Source: an uncultured Selenomonadaceae bacterium (lineage in GTDB: Bacteria; Bacillota; Negativicutes; Selenomonadales; Selenomonadaceae). Taken from it: 50,839 bases of DNA. The stretch spans positions 1 through 50,839 of the forward strand of contig CAJOIA010000019.1 of NCBI GenBank assembly GCA_905234505.1, in the 5' to 3' direction. Shown one piece after another: positions 1-8,258 of the stretch. The position numbers and the translations under genes were made by a program. The stretch's first letter is position 1, and the number at the start of each line of letters is the position of its first letter. The notes beneath the pieces were generated by a model, which saw only the letters and a list, made by a program, of their open reading frames with translations, was not told where the DNA came from and did no database searches.

Positions 1-7
1 ATTACGA

Positions 8-1114
8 ATGGAAAATAAAATTTTTGTGACGCGTCCGGATATGCCGGATTTTGAAAGTTACTGTGAAATTCTGCGCGACATTTGGCAAACGCGGCAGCTG
101 ACGAATATGGGTTTTTATCACCAAAAATTTCAAGCGGCACTGCGCGAATTTTTAAATGCGCCGAATGTCGAACTTTTCACCAATGGACATATGGCGCTGG
201 AACTTTCATTGCAGGCGTTTAACTTTCCACGCGGGGCTGAAGTTATAACTACGCCATTTACATTTGCTTCGACAACTCACGCGATCGTTCGAAATGGTTT
301 GACGCCAATTTTTTGTGATATTAACGCTGAAAATTACACGATTGACGCTAAGAAAATTGAAAATCTGATAACTGAAAAAACCTGCGCGATTATGCCGGTG
401 CACGTGTACGGGAATATCTGCGACGTTGAAGAAATTTTGCGCATTGCTAAAAAATATCAGCTGAAAATTATTTATGACGCGGCGCATGCTTTCGGCGAAA
501 AATTCCATGGCAAGAGCGTTGCTGAATTTGGCGATGTTTCCTGTTACAGTTTCCACGCCACGAAAACCTTTCATACGATAGAGGGCGGCTGTGCGTGCTT
601 CCGCGATAAAAATTTGGGCGTCAAGCTTTATCACTTGAAAAATTTTGGTATTCGAGACGCTGAGCATGTTGACGGTATCGGCGCAAATGCTAAGATGAAT
701 GAATTTTGTGCGGCAATGGGTCTTTGTAATTTGAAAATCTTTGACGCGGGAATTTTGAAACGTCGCGCAGTTTTTAATAGATACGTGGAAAATCTGAACG
801 GCGCGGCTGATTTAAAATTAAATTTTGTGCAGGAAGGTTTAAACGCGAATTATTCATATTTTCCGGTGCTGTTCAATGAAAAAATGCGTGATAAAATTTT
901 TGCAGATTTATTTAATGCGGGGATTGTTGCGCGCAAATATTTTTATCCGCTGACAAATGAATTTGAGTGTTTCGAGGGCAGATTTGACGTCAGCAAAACT
1001 CCGGTCGCGCAGAAAATTAGCAGGCAGGTTTTAACTTTGCCGATGTATTCAGATTTGCCGCTTGAAATGGTTGATAATATTTGCCAAATCATTTTGAGAG
1101 GGAGGAGTGCATAA
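8..1114 (+). CDS. DegT/DnrJ/EryC1/StrS-family PLP aminotransferase
   Basis: A 368-aa protein of the sugar aminotransferase family, which transfers an amino group, usually from glutamate, to a nucleotide-linked keto sugar in the cytoplasm for cell-surface polysaccharide synthesis. The PLP-binding lysine is seen in the motif SFHATKTFHTIEGG near residue 185, preceded by the cofactor-binding YDAAHAFG segment near residue 157. Length and domain layout are normal for the family. The ATG at 8 gives a complete N-terminus, but its ribosome site lies at the window edge and cannot be judged. The next gene starts directly after its stop codon. The exact sugar substrate cannot be told from the sequence, and no other sugar-nucleotide gene lies downstream, so any pathway partners must be upstream of the window. 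Confidence 0.9.
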   Translation: MENKIFVTRPDMPDFESYCEILRDIWQTRQLTNMGFYHQKFQAALREFLNAPNVELFTNGHMALELSLQAFNFPRGAEVITTPFTFASTTHAIVRNGLTPIFCDINAENYTIDAKKIENLITEKTCAIMPVHVYGNICDVEEILRIAKKYQLKIIYDAAHAFGEKFHGKSVAEFGDVSCYSFHATKTFHTIEGGCACFRDKNLGVKLYHLKNFGIRDAEHVDGIGANAKMNEFCAAMGLCNLKIFDAGILKRRAVFNRYVENLNGAADLKLNFVQEGLNANYSYFPVLFNEKMRDKIFADLFNAGIVARKYFYPLTNEFECFEGRFDVSKTPVAQKISRQVLTLPMYSDLPLEMVDNICQIILRGRSA

Positions 1115-1375
1115 ATGGTTAGCGATGAAACTATGATGTTTAAAATTGGCGTCGAGGAGAATCGCGCAGAAAAAGTTATCAAGACGGCGTATCAGGCAAT
1201 GAGCGAGAAAGGCTATAATCCGGTTCACCAGCTAGTTGGTTATCTTTTGAGCGGCGACCCTGCGTATATTACCAGCCACCTTGACGCGCGCAGTAAAATT
1301 CGCAAGGTTGAGCGCGACGAACTTTTAGAAGAACTTGTGCGAACTTACCTTGAGCATTTGAGGACCAAGAATTGA
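1115..1375 (+). CDS. ireB: IreB family regulatory phosphoprotein (DUF965)
   Basis: An 86-aa protein with the family's conserved core, including [20 protein letters not shown] at about residues 30-49 and the basic helix [17 protein letters not shown]. In Enterococcus, IreB is a substrate of the Ser/Thr kinase IreK and modulates cephalosporin resistance; the candidate phospho-acceptor here is Thr6 in the N-terminal SDET segment. The start is ATG directly after the aminotransferase stop, with GGAGGAG about 8 bases upstream. It overlaps ruvX by 4 bases, giving the order ireB-ruvX-DUF1292-mltG found across Firmicutes (yrzL-yrrK-yrzB-yrrL in Bacillus subtilis). The identification rests on both sequence and gene order. 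Confidence 0.93.
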   Translation: MVSDETMMFKIGVEENRAEKVIKTAYQAMSEKGYNPVHQLVGYLLSGDPAYITSHLDARSKIRKVERDELLEELVRTYLEHLRTKN

Positions 1376-1788
1376 GATATTTAAGTTTGGATATTGGCGA
1401 TAAAACTATTGGAGTTGCGGCTTCTGATTTGCTTGGATTGACGGCGCAGGGCATTAAGACAATTCAGCGCGTTTCAAACAAGGAAGATTTGCGGCAAATT
1501 GGCGAGCTTATCGCGCAGTACGAAATTACAACGCTGATAATCGGCTACCCCAAAAATATGAATGGCACTGAAGGCGAGCGTTGCGAAATGGTGAAAAATT
1601 TTGCTGAGAAAATCGGCAAGGCTTATCCGGCGGTCGGACAAATTTTTTGGGACGAAAGACTTTCAACTGTTGCGGCGGAAAAATTTTTAATAGGCGCGGC
1701 AGATGTCAGCCGTAAGAAGCGCAAAAAAGTTATTGACAAGATGGCGGCGGTGTATATCTTGCAGGGCTATCTTGACAGTTTAAATTAG
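1372..1788 (+). CDS. ruvX: Holliday junction resolvase-like RNase RuvX/YqgF
   Basis: A 138-aa RNase H-fold protein (YqgF). It is annotated as a putative Holliday junction resolvase and is linked in Escherichia coli to 16S rRNA 5' end processing. Visible family motifs are the N-terminal [13 protein letters not shown] with the first catalytic aspartate, [11 protein letters not shown] in the middle, and [11 protein letters not shown] with the second acidic site. The start is TTG at 1372 and overlaps the ireB stop (TTGA), so translation is probably coupled. The length is normal, and the gene sits in the classical ireB-ruvX-DUF1292 block. Confidence 0.93.
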   Translation: MRYLSLDIGDKTIGVAASDLLGLTAQGIKTIQRVSNKEDLRQIGELIAQYEITTLIIGYPKNMNGTEGERCEMVKNFAEKIGKAYPAVGQIFWDERLSTVAAEKFLIGAADVSRKKRKKVIDKMAAVYILQGYLDSLN

Positions 1789-1803
1789 AAAGGAAGAAAT
1801 TTT

Positions 1804-2187
1804 GTGGCTAAGAAAAATGCAACTGAAGAAATGATTGACACTCCGATTATCGACGAAGAAGATTTTGACGACGAAGAAGGCATTATCGTTGAAATGAGCG
1901 ACGAAGAAGGCAATGTTTATTATTATTCGGAAGAAATGGTAATACCGATTGGCGACGATAATTTTGCAATCTTGGTTGAAATTCCGAATGAGGAACATCA
2001 CCACGCTCACGGCGAAGGTTGCAATTGCGGCGGAGAATGCGATTGCGGCGAAGGCGACGTAATTATTGCCAAGATTATTGTTGACGAAGACGGCAACGAA
2101 GAATATATTGAGCCGACCGATGAAGAATTTGAAAAAGTGCAAGAGGTTTACGATCAGATACTTTATGAATCGGACGAAGAAGAATGA
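1804..2187 (+). CDS. DUF1292 family protein with His/Cys-rich insert
   Basis: A 127-aa very acidic protein of the DUF1292 family (YrzB-like), function unknown, always found next to ruvX and mltG in Firmicutes. Family features are the EDDEEGNVYYYSEEMVIPIG-like central strands and the IVDEDGNEEYIEPTDEEFE C-terminal part. Unlike most members it carries, at about residues 61-82, a stretch HHHAHGEGCNCGGECDCGEG with four His and four Cys, which could bind a metal. The start is GTG at 1804 with AGAAAGGAAG upstream. Its stop overlaps the mltG start by 4 bases. The DUF1292 assignment is firm; the metal-binding role is inference. Confidence 0.85.
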   Translation: MAKKNATEEMIDTPIIDEEDFDDEEGIIVEMSDEEGNVYYYSEEMVIPIGDDNFAILVEIPNEEHHHAHGEGCNCGGECDCGEGDVIIAKIIVDEDGNEEYIEPTDEEFEKVQEVYDQILYESDEEE

Positions 2188-3284
2188 GCGCCGATGGTAA
2201 GAAAAGTTTAGGACAAAGACTTTTAACGCCAATTTTCGAACTGCGCGATATGTTTGCGGAATTGTCGCCGCGCTTTGTAATTCTGGTGACGGTGGGAGTT
2301 TTATTTTGCGTGTTGGTAGTTGGTTTAGTTTTAATTTTTGCAGAGCCTTCGGGCAAATCTGACAACGTTTCAATTCACTCTGACGTTGAAGAAAAAAAAG
2401 TTCACGTAAAAATTCAAGAGGGCATGACGACCGGCGAAATTGCAGAGCGGCTTGCTGAAAAGGGCGTAATTTCCAGCAGTGCGAAATTTCGAGTTTTGGC
2501 GCGAGTTCGAGGCTATGATGGCAAAATGAAACCTGGCACTTACACTTTCGTTGAAAATATGAACGACGAAGATGTTTTTGAAAAACTTATGAGCGGCGAA
2601 AAACATTTAGTGCGATTTACTATACCGGAAGGTTTTGGCGTCAAGGAAATTGCCGAGCGGCTTTATGAGCTTGATTTAGTTGACAAGGAAGATTTTTTAA
2701 ATGCGGCAGAAAATTTTGCGCCCTACGATTACATGAAACGCCGCCCTGACGTTCGATATGCAGCTGAAGGTTTTTTATTTCCGGAAACTTACGATATTGA
2801 AACAGATTACAGCATTGAAGAAATTTTGAATATGATGGCGGGCGAATTTGACAGCCGGTTGACTGCGGAAATGCGAGCGCGCGCTGAAAATATGGGTTTG
2901 TCAATTTATGATTTAACAACGTTGGCGTCATTGGTTGAGCGTGAAGTTCGTTTTGACGAAGACAGGGCAATAGTCGCGCAGGTTTTTTTGAAGCGGCTGA
3001 AAATGGATATGCCTTTGCAAACAGACGCCAGCCTGCAATATTTGCTTGACGAGCCAAAGGAAGACGTGACGATTGAGGATACAAAAATTGATTCGCCATA
3101 CAACACCTATCAAAATGCAGGTTTACCGCCAGGACCTATAGCCAATCCCGGAATGGCGGCGATTGAAGCTGTATTGTATCCTGCCGACACAGATTATTTA
3201 TATTTCGTGGCGGATAGGGACGGACATAATCATTACGCGTATACTTACGACGAACATTTGAATTTGGTTAATGAGTATCGCTAA
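2184..3284 (+). CDS. mltG: Endolytic murein transglycosylase MltG
   Basis: A 366-aa YceG/MltG protein, an inner-membrane enzyme that cuts nascent glycan strands and so terminates peptidoglycan chain growth. There is one transmembrane helix at about residues 32-53 (FVILVTVGVLFCVLVVGLVL), followed by a LysM-like segment (residues 75-135) and the YceG catalytic domain. Catalytic Glu lies in LASLVEREVRFDED near residue 250, and the signature SPYNTYQNAGLPPGPIANPG follows. The start ATG overlaps the DUF1292 stop (ATGA). The preceding acidic protein and this gene are co-transcribed. Confidence 0.95.
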   Translation: MSADGKKSLGQRLLTPIFELRDMFAELSPRFVILVTVGVLFCVLVVGLVLIFAEPSGKSDNVSIHSDVEEKKVHVKIQEGMTTGEIAERLAEKGVISSSAKFRVLARVRGYDGKMKPGTYTFVENMNDEDVFEKLMSGEKHLVRFTIPEGFGVKEIAERLYELDLVDKEDFLNAAENFAPYDYMKRRPDVRYAAEGFLFPETYDIETDYSIEEILNMMAGEFDSRLTAEMRARAENMGLSIYDLTTLASLVEREVRFDEDRAIVAQVFLKRLKMDMPLQTDASLQYLLDEPKEDVTIEDTKIDSPYNTYQNAGLPPGPIANPGMAAIEAVLYPADTDYLYFVADRDGHNHYAYTYDEHLNLVNEYR

Positions 3285-3297
3285 GGCGGTGAAGATT

Positions 3298-4500
3298 TTG
3301 GTTGAGCTTTTAGCACCGGCGGGGAATTTTGAAAAGTTGCAGGCGGCGCTGATTTATGGCGCGGACGCGGTTTATATTGGCGGGAAAAATTTTAGCTTGC
3401 GGGCGTATGGCGATAATTTTACTGAGCAAGAAATTCTTCAAGCCGTCGAATTTACGCACCGGCTGAATAAAAAAATTTATGTAGCGGCGAATGTTTTTGC
3501 GCATAATGCAGATTTGGACGAACTCGCGCAGTACTTCAAATTTCTGGATGACGCGGGCGTTGATGCTGTTTTAATTTCGGATTTGGGCGTTTTCAATTTA
3601 GCTAAGAGTTTAACGAAAAATTTACAGTTACACGTCAGCACGCAGGCGAATATAACGAATTGGCGGGCGGTTAATTTTTTCAGCGAAATGGGCGCCAGCA
3701 GAATAGTTTTGGCGCGCGAATTAACTTTTGACGAAATTACCGAGATTAAAAATAAATGCGCGGCAGAACTTGAAATTTTTGTTCACGGCGCTATGTGCAT
3801 ATCATATTCTGGGCGCTGTTACTTATCGCATTATTTGACTGGGCGCGACGGTAATAAAGGCGAATGTACGCATTCTTGTCGCTGGAAATATGCTTTGATG
3901 GAGGAAAAGCGTCCCAATGAATTTTTTGCTGTGGATGAAGATTCGCGCGGCGCTTACGTTATGAACTCAAAAGATTTGTGCTTATTGCCATATCTTGATA
4001 AAATAATTGAGAGTGGCGTCAGCTCACTGAAAATTGAAGGGCGTATGAAAAGCGTTAATTACGTGGCGGGCGTTGTGAAAGTTTATCGCGCAGCTATTGA
4101 TAGCTATTTTGCCGGTGATTTTAAAATTCGCGCAGAGTGGCTTGAAGAACTTGACAAGGTTGCTCATCGCCCGTACACCAGCGGATTTTTTATCAGCGAC
4201 GGCAAACCTACCGAAATTTATGATACGTCGAAGCCAAAACGTGCTAGTGAATTTCTTGGTATTGTTCGGGAATTTGACGCGGCAAATATGATGGCGACGA
4301 TTGAGCAACGCGGCAAATTTGAACTTGGGCAGGAAGTTGAATTTTTTCAGCCGAGCGGAAAAACTTTTTCACAAAAAATATCAGCGATGTTCGATTCAGA
4401 AGGCAATGAAATTTTATCAGCGCCGCACGCTCAGCAAATCGTTAAAATACCGATAATGCAACCGCTGGAAATTTTTTCTTTAATGAGGTGCTCGCTATGA
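3298..4500 (+). CDS. Peptidase U32 family protein (TrhP/YrrO-like tRNA uridine hydroxylation)
   Basis: A 400-aa U32-family protein. Characteristic segments are the N-terminal ELLAPAGNFEKLQAALIYGA, AVYIGGKNFSLRAYG, the cysteine-bearing VHGAMCISYSGRCYLSHYL and GECTHSCRWKY, and SLKIEGRMKSVNYVAGVV. In Bacillus subtilis the paralogues YrrN/YrrO (TrhP1/2), in the same position after mltG, take part in 5-hydroxyuridine formation in tRNA, so that role is the best inference here; older names call it a collagenase-like protease. I chose TTG 3298 because AAGGCGG lies 8 bases upstream and it gives the usual M-E-L-L-A-P N-terminus. An ATG at 3271, overlapping mltG, lacks a ribosome site. Confidence 0.88.
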   Translation: MVELLAPAGNFEKLQAALIYGADAVYIGGKNFSLRAYGDNFTEQEILQAVEFTHRLNKKIYVAANVFAHNADLDELAQYFKFLDDAGVDAVLISDLGVFNLAKSLTKNLQLHVSTQANITNWRAVNFFSEMGASRIVLARELTFDEITEIKNKCAAELEIFVHGAMCISYSGRCYLSHYLTGRDGNKGECTHSCRWKYALMEEKRPNEFFAVDEDSRGAYVMNSKDLCLLPYLDKIIESGVSSLKIEGRMKSVNYVAGVVKVYRAAIDSYFAGDFKIRAEWLEELDKVAHRPYTSGFFISDGKPTEIYDTSKPKRASEFLGIVREFDAANMMATIEQRGKFELGQEVEFFQPSGKTFSQKISAMFDSEGNEILSAPHAQQIVKIPIMQPLEIFSLMRCSL

Positions 4501-4604
4501 CTGAGCTTGAAAAACTTCGCGCAGGACTTGAATATGACTTCACTAACCCTGAAGTCGACGCGCTGAAATTTTGCCAAATGACGTGGGAGGGTGAATTTTT
4601 ATGA
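4497..4604 (+). CDS. 35-aa ORF resembling the N-terminal Mac domain of sugar O-acetyltransferases
   Basis: A short open frame coding 35 residues, starting MTELEKLRAGLEYDFTNPEV. Both ends are ATGA overlaps, with the U32 gene upstream and the acylphosphatase gene downstream, so ribosomes would pass through it in one coupled run. GAGGTG lies 8 bases before its ATG. The sequence resembles the first 25 residues of maltose/galactoside O-acetyltransferases (EKEKMLAGELYD-type start), without any left-handed beta-helix catalytic part. It is either a tiny coupled leader peptide or the remnant of such a gene. The open frame and coupling are seen; the homology is tentative. Confidence 0.5.
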   Translation: MTELEKLRAGLEYDFTNPEVDALKFCQMTWEGEFL

Positions 4605-4948
4605 GAGAGCTTTTTAAAAAAATTTTCGGCAGTCGTTCAGACGAAGAGACAGTTCAGCCGATTGATGACAAAAATGCTGTAAGAAAATCTGTCACGGTTC
4701 AGGGGCGCGTACAAGGCGTTGGTTTTCGTTATTTTGTGCGGCAAGAGGCGCGAGCGTTGGGGATAAGCGGCTGGGTAAAGAATTTGGATGATGGCTCTGT
4801 TACAATGGAAATTCAAGGCACTTCTGCAGTTATCGACGAATTGATTGAGCGGCTTAAACGCGGCAACGGTTATTCAAAGGTCGTCCAGCTGAAAAGCAAT
4901 GACCTCGACGTTGTCAAAGGGGAGAATAAATTTGGAATTAGGTATTGA
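4601..4948 (+). CDS. acyP: Acylphosphatase
   Basis: A 115-aa protein whose residues 30-115 are a complete acylphosphatase domain, which hydrolyses the acyl-phosphate bond of small carboxyl phosphates in the cytosol. The signature [15 protein letters not shown] carries the phosphate-binding Arg43, and [11 protein letters not shown] carries the catalytic Asn61. There is an extra charged N-terminal segment of about 28 residues ([16 protein letters not shown]) not usual in the family, which has about 90 residues. The start ATG overlaps the preceding small ORF. Its 3' end overlaps aroQ by 17 bases. Confidence 0.92.
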   Translation: MRELFKKIFGSRSDEETVQPIDDKNAVRKSVTVQGRVQGVGFRYFVRQEARALGISGWVKNLDDGSVTMEIQGTSAVIDELIERLKRGNGYSKVVQLKSNDLDVVKGENKFGIRY

Positions 4949-5408
4949 TGGCATAAATACGAAAAGAATTTTAGTCTTGCACGGACCGAATTTGAATTTG
5001 CTAGGGACGCGCGAACCGGAAATTTACGGCAGTTTGACATTGGCGGCGATAAATGAAACTCTGCGCGAGCGTGCAAAAGAACTAGGTGCGGACGAAATAA
5101 ATTTTTTGCAGTCGAACTTTGAAGGCGAATTAGTTGAAGCGATACAAAAAGCGCGCGGCAGATACGATTTCATTTTATTAAACGCGGCGGCACTGACGCA
5201 TTACAGCGTAGCACTGCGCGACGCCATTGCGGCAATACCGGTACCGGTCATAGAAATTCATTTGTCGAACGTGCATAAGCGTGAAGAATTTAGGCATCAC
5301 TCGGTTATCGCGCCGGTGGTAATAGGACAAATTTGCGGTTTCGGCGTCGACAGTTACATTGCAGCGTTGGAAATTGCGATCAGAAAGTTGCAGCGTGAAT
5401 CTAAATGA
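4932..5408 (+). CDS. aroQ: 3-dehydroquinate dehydratase, type II
   Basis: A 158-aa type II dehydroquinase, converting 3-dehydroquinate to 3-dehydroshikimate in the shikimate pathway. The N-terminal motif [19 protein letters not shown] holds the catalytic tyrosine (Tyr32). [16 protein letters not shown] and [19 protein letters not shown] hold the substrate-binding Asn and the histidines. I chose TTG 4932 because AAAGGGGAG ends 7 bases before it and the homology starts soon after; an ATG at 4899 inside the acylphosphatase gene has no ribosome site. No other aro gene is nearby. The stop overlaps the next ATG. Confidence 0.95.
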   Translation: MELGIDGINTKRILVLHGPNLNLLGTREPEIYGSLTLAAINETLRERAKELGADEINFLQSNFEGELVEAIQKARGRYDFILLNAAALTHYSVALRDAIAAIPVPVIEIHLSNVHKREEFRHHSVIAPVVIGQICGFGVDSYIAALEIAIRKLQRESK

Positions 5409-6478
5409 ATTTTAATTTTAATGCGCGAATTGATAATCTGCAGAGGAAAATTGACGCTGAAAATCTTGGCGCGGTGATTATCAACAAAGCGGAGAATGTT
5501 TATTATTTCAGCGGATTTCGCGGCGATAGCACAGTTTTACTTATCGGCAAAAATTTTCGCAAGCTCATAACCGACAGCCGATATACCGAACAGGCGAAAC
5601 TTCAAACTGCAGATTTTGAGATTATCGAACAACGCGCCGGTCTTTTTAAAAAATTGGCTGAAGAAATTAAAATTAGCGGCACAAAAAATATCGGCTTTGA
5701 AGGTAGAGTTGTAACTTTTGACGAATATACTAAGCTGAAAGAAAATTTATCTGGCGTCGAATTGAAAGCACTGGAAATTGACAGTTTGCGGCAGATTAAA
5801 GATGCGGCTGAAATTTCCTGTATTCGTCGGGCGTGCGAAATTGCCGATAAAGCTTTTGCCGAAGTTTTGAACTTTATCAAGCCAAATGTCAGCGAGATTG
5901 CAGTTGCGGCTGAATTGGAAAATTTAATGCGGAGGTATGGCTCAGAAAAGCCCTCGTTCGATACGATTGTTGCGTCGGGAATTCGTGGGAGTTTGCCGCA
6001 CGGTACAGCGACCGATAAAAAAATTTCAGCTGGTGAATTTGTCACAATGGATTTCGGCGCAATGTTCAATGGTTACTGTTCAGATATGACGCGGACAATT
6101 TGCGTGGGCAAGGCTAATGAGCGTCAACGCGAAATTTACGCCGCTGTTTTGGACGCTCAACTTCACGGCTTGGAAATTATTAAATCCGGCGAAAGTTGCA
6201 AGGTTGTTGATTCTGCTGTTCGTGAAAAATTATCTCGCGCAGGACTCGACAAATATTTTACGCACTCACTGGGACATAGTTTAGGTTTGGAAATTCACGA
6301 AGAGCCGCGACTTAGCCGATTGTGTAATAAAATCTTGGCGGCAAATATGATTGTGACTGATGAACCTGGCGTTTATATTGAAAAATTCGGCGGGCTTAGA
6401 ATTGAAGATACCGTGCTGGTTACAGAGGGCGCGGCAGAAACTTTGACGAATAGCCCCAAACATTTGATAGAAATTTAA
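5405..6478 (+). CDS. Xaa-Pro peptidase, M24 family
   Basis: A 357-aa metallopeptidase with an N-terminal creatinase-like domain (residues 1-125) and a C-terminal pita-bread M24 catalytic domain. The five expected metal ligands are visible: two Asp in [18 protein letters not shown], His in [15 protein letters not shown], Glu in [10 protein letters not shown] and Glu in [13 protein letters not shown]. It removes N-terminal residues next to proline or cleaves Xaa-Pro dipeptides, in the cytoplasm. The start ATG overlaps the aroQ stop. The aroQ-pepP-efp order is common in Firmicutes. Confidence 0.93.
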   Translation: MNFNFNARIDNLQRKIDAENLGAVIINKAENVYYFSGFRGDSTVLLIGKNFRKLITDSRYTEQAKLQTADFEIIEQRAGLFKKLAEEIKISGTKNIGFEGRVVTFDEYTKLKENLSGVELKALEIDSLRQIKDAAEISCIRRACEIADKAFAEVLNFIKPNVSEIAVAAELENLMRRYGSEKPSFDTIVASGIRGSLPHGTATDKKISAGEFVTMDFGAMFNGYCSDMTRTICVGKANERQREIYAAVLDAQLHGLEIIKSGESCKVVDSAVREKLSRAGLDKYFTHSLGHSLGLEIHEEPRLSRLCNKILAANMIVTDEPGVYIEKFGGLRIEDTVLVTEGAAETLTNSPKHLIEI

Positions 6479-6496
6479 ATTTGGAGGAATGTTTTT

Positions 6497-7054
6497 GTGA
6501 TTTCAAGTACAGATTTTAGGACGGGTCTAACGATTGAGATTGACGGCGGCGCGTGGCAGGTTGTTGAATTTCAGCACGTAAAACCTGGCAAGGGCGCGGC
6601 TTTTGTCCGTACGAAAATTAAAAACGTTGAAACCGGCGCAGTTGTTGAGCGTACTTTTAACCCCAATGAAAAAATGCCGCCAGCTCGCCTTGATACCCGC
6701 AGAATGGAATATCTTTACGAAACCGACGGCAATTATACCTTGATGGATACTGAAACCTACGAGCAAATGGAATTGACTAAAGAGCAACTCGGCGACGCTC
6801 TCAATTACCTCAAGGAAAATATGGAAGTTAACCTTCAGACTTTTAAAAATCGGATTATCGGCGTAAGTTTGCCAAATTCCGTTGAGCTGAAAGTTACTGA
6901 ATGCGAGCCCGCCGTTAAGGGCAATACAGCAACCGGCGCTACTAAAAATGCCACGCTTGAAACCGGTTATGTCGTTAGAGTGCCGCTTTTCATTAACGAA
7001 GGCGATATTTTAAGAATTGATACGCGCACGGGAAATTATATCGAACGGGCGTAA
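6497..7054 (+). CDS. efp: Translation elongation factor P
   Basis: A 185-aa EF-P, which enters the ribosomal E site and rescues ribosomes stalled at polyproline. The N-terminal KOW-like domain carries the tip loop [14 protein letters not shown], with Lys32 at the position that is modified in many bacteria. The C-terminal OB domain ends with the usual [18 protein letters not shown] segment. The start is GTG at 6497 with TTGGAGGAA upstream. No EpmA/EpmB-type modification gene is in the window, so the modification state cannot be told. Confidence 0.97.
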   Translation: MISSTDFRTGLTIEIDGGAWQVVEFQHVKPGKGAAFVRTKIKNVETGAVVERTFNPNEKMPPARLDTRRMEYLYETDGNYTLMDTETYEQMELTKEQLGDALNYLKENMEVNLQTFKNRIIGVSLPNSVELKVTECEPAVKGNTATGATKNATLETGYVVRVPLFINEGDILRIDTRTGNYIERA

Positions 7055-7075
7055 TTTGGAGGGAGCTGAATTTTT

Positions 7076-7621
7076 ATGGCTACATTTAATATTCGCGGCA
7101 AAAACGTGGAAGTGACGCAAAATCTGCGCGATTACGTTGAAAAACGCGTAGGCAAAATCACCCGTTACTTTGAAAATATTCAAGACGTTTCTGTACTTTT
7201 GGCTGTTGAAAAAGGTAGACACATTGTCGAAGTTACGGCTGAAATTCCGCGCAGCGGTTTAGTCCTTCGCGGTCAAGAATCAACTGCGGATATGTATTCT
7301 TCAATTGATTTGGTCGTCGAAAAGTTAGAGCGTCAAATTCGTAAGCAAAAAACTAAGCTTGAGCGTCGTTTTCGCGGCGGCGGCTTTAAATCCGAGCTCT
7401 TCGCTGAAGAACAAAAAATTCGCAACGAGCAGCAACAGCACGAAGAAGAAGCTGAAGAATATCCGGTTGTGAAAACCAAGCGCTTTGTCGTTAAACCTAT
7501 GGACGTGCAGGAAGCGATTATGCAGATGAATTTGCTCAATCACAATTTCTTTGTATTCCGCGACGCGCAAACTGAAAATTTCTGCGTAGTTTACAGAGGC
7601 TTGCTCGAATCCGATAATTGA
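7076..7621 (+). CDS. hpf: Ribosome hibernation promoting factor, long form
   Basis: A 181-aa long-form HPF. Residues 1-100 are the ribosome-binding RaiA/YfiA domain (FNIRGKNVEVTQNLRDYVEK). A charged linker with EEQKIRNEQQQHEEEAEE follows. Residues 127-181 are the dimerisation domain (VVKTKRFVVKPMDVQEAIMQ). It joins two 70S ribosomes into inactive 100S particles in stationary phase. The ribosome site is GGAGGGAG about 10 bases before ATG 7076. This is the last gene of the operon: a repeat and a terminator follow. Confidence 0.96.
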   Translation: MATFNIRGKNVEVTQNLRDYVEKRVGKITRYFENIQDVSVLLAVEKGRHIVEVTAEIPRSGLVLRGQESTADMYSSIDLVVEKLERQIRKQKTKLERRFRGGGFKSELFAEEQKIRNEQQQHEEEAEEYPVVKTKRFVVKPMDVQEAIMQMNLLNHNFFVFRDAQTENFCVVYRGLLESDN

Positions 7622-7661
7622 GGGGTTAGGGGCTAGGATTTAGCGAATAGGGAATAATGGC
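7620..7661. repeat. Dispersed G-rich repeat, copy A (half element)
   Basis: Directly after the hpf stop codon comes a G-rich stretch with AGGGGTTAGGGGCTAG and then ATAGGGAATAAT. It matches the left arms of two fuller inverted-repeat elements at 18864-18939 and 49097-49157. Here the C-rich right arm is missing. All three copies start at the 3' end of a gene. Confidence 0.6.
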
Positions 7662-7670
7662 TGAACACTA

Positions 7671-7716
7671 AAAAAGCGGTTGAATCTCCGATTTTGGGGA
7701 AACAACCGCCTTTTTT
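7671..7716. terminator. Bidirectional intrinsic terminator between hpf and the EIIA gene
   Basis: The stem GCGGTTG/CAACCGC is flanked by AAAAA on the left and TTTTTT on the right, with a loop of about 20 bases. The tails give a U-run on either strand, so it can stop both the hpf operon (+) and the convergent EIIA gene (-). Confidence 0.88.
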
Positions 7717-7733
7717 GTTTGTGTCAAAAAATA

Positions 7734-8183
7734 TTATAAATCGTCTTCGTCGCCGGCAGGAGTGTTGAGATCGTCATAAGTAGTAGGAATGACGCCTTCT
7801 TTGCCCGCGTCAATAGCCTTTTGCATAATCGATTTAATATCTTCGGTACCGTCGTCAACCATCTGTTCCTGCGCCATAGCAATAAGCATCGGGAAATTCA
7901 CGCCCGCCACGATACCATATTTTTCATCAGCAATGGCAAGAGTGCTAGCCGCATTGTACGGAGTGCCGCCGCGCAAATCATTTAAAAACAAAATGCGATC
8001 CGGATTGCCCAAATCCGCAATAGCCGCTTTATACTTTTCAATGACGTTATCCGGACCTTCGCCGCGTTTCAAAGTTACTGCGCGAATGCCCTTTTTAACG
8101 GTATCTTCGCCCAAAATCATTTCGCAAGATTCCAGAATTCCGTTAGCAAATTCGCCGTGAGTTCCGACAATTATTCCAAACAT
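7734..8183 (-). CDS. PTS EIIA component, mannose/fructose (type 4) family, orphan
   Basis: A 149-aa EIIA-Man domain protein. The phospho-accepting histidine is His9 in IIVGTHGEFANG, and the family motif FLNDLRGGTPYNAAS is present. In complete systems it passes phosphate from HPr to EIIB of a mannose-type sugar permease. No EIIB, EIIC or EIID gene lies nearby, so it may serve a distant permease or act as a regulator of dihydroxyacetone-kinase or EIIA-Man type. I chose ATG 8183 because GGAAGGGG precedes it and an upstream ATG (8222) lies at the edge of the promoter -10 box. It ends with an acidic GDEDDL tail. Confidence 0.88.
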   Translation of the reverse strand: MFGIIVGTHGEFANGILESCEMILGEDTVKKGIRAVTLKRGEGPDNVIEKYKAAIADLGNPDRILFLNDLRGGTPYNAASTLAIADEKYGIVAGVNFPMLIAMAQEQMVDDGTEDIKSIMQKAIDAGKEGVIPTTYDDLNTPAGDEDDL

Positions 8184-8220
8184 CCAAAGTTCGCCCCTTC
8201 CAAAATCAAAATCTGTTGCC

Positions 8221-8248
8221 ATAATAACACAAACAACTTGATTGTCAA
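8221..8248 (-). promoter_or_regulatory. Sigma-A-type promoter for the EIIA gene
   Basis: On the minus strand there is a perfect TTGACA at 8248-8243, a 16-base spacer, and TATTAT at 8226-8221 with a TGT extended -10. It starts only 11 bases after the alaS stop codon, so EIIA is transcribed separately from alaS. Transcription would begin near 8213. Confidence 0.8.
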
Positions 8249-8258
8249 CGAAAATTTT

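Noticed and set aside
8220-8222. ATG 8222 as start of the EIIA protein
   Set aside because: It lies within the promoter -10 region, before the likely transcript start.
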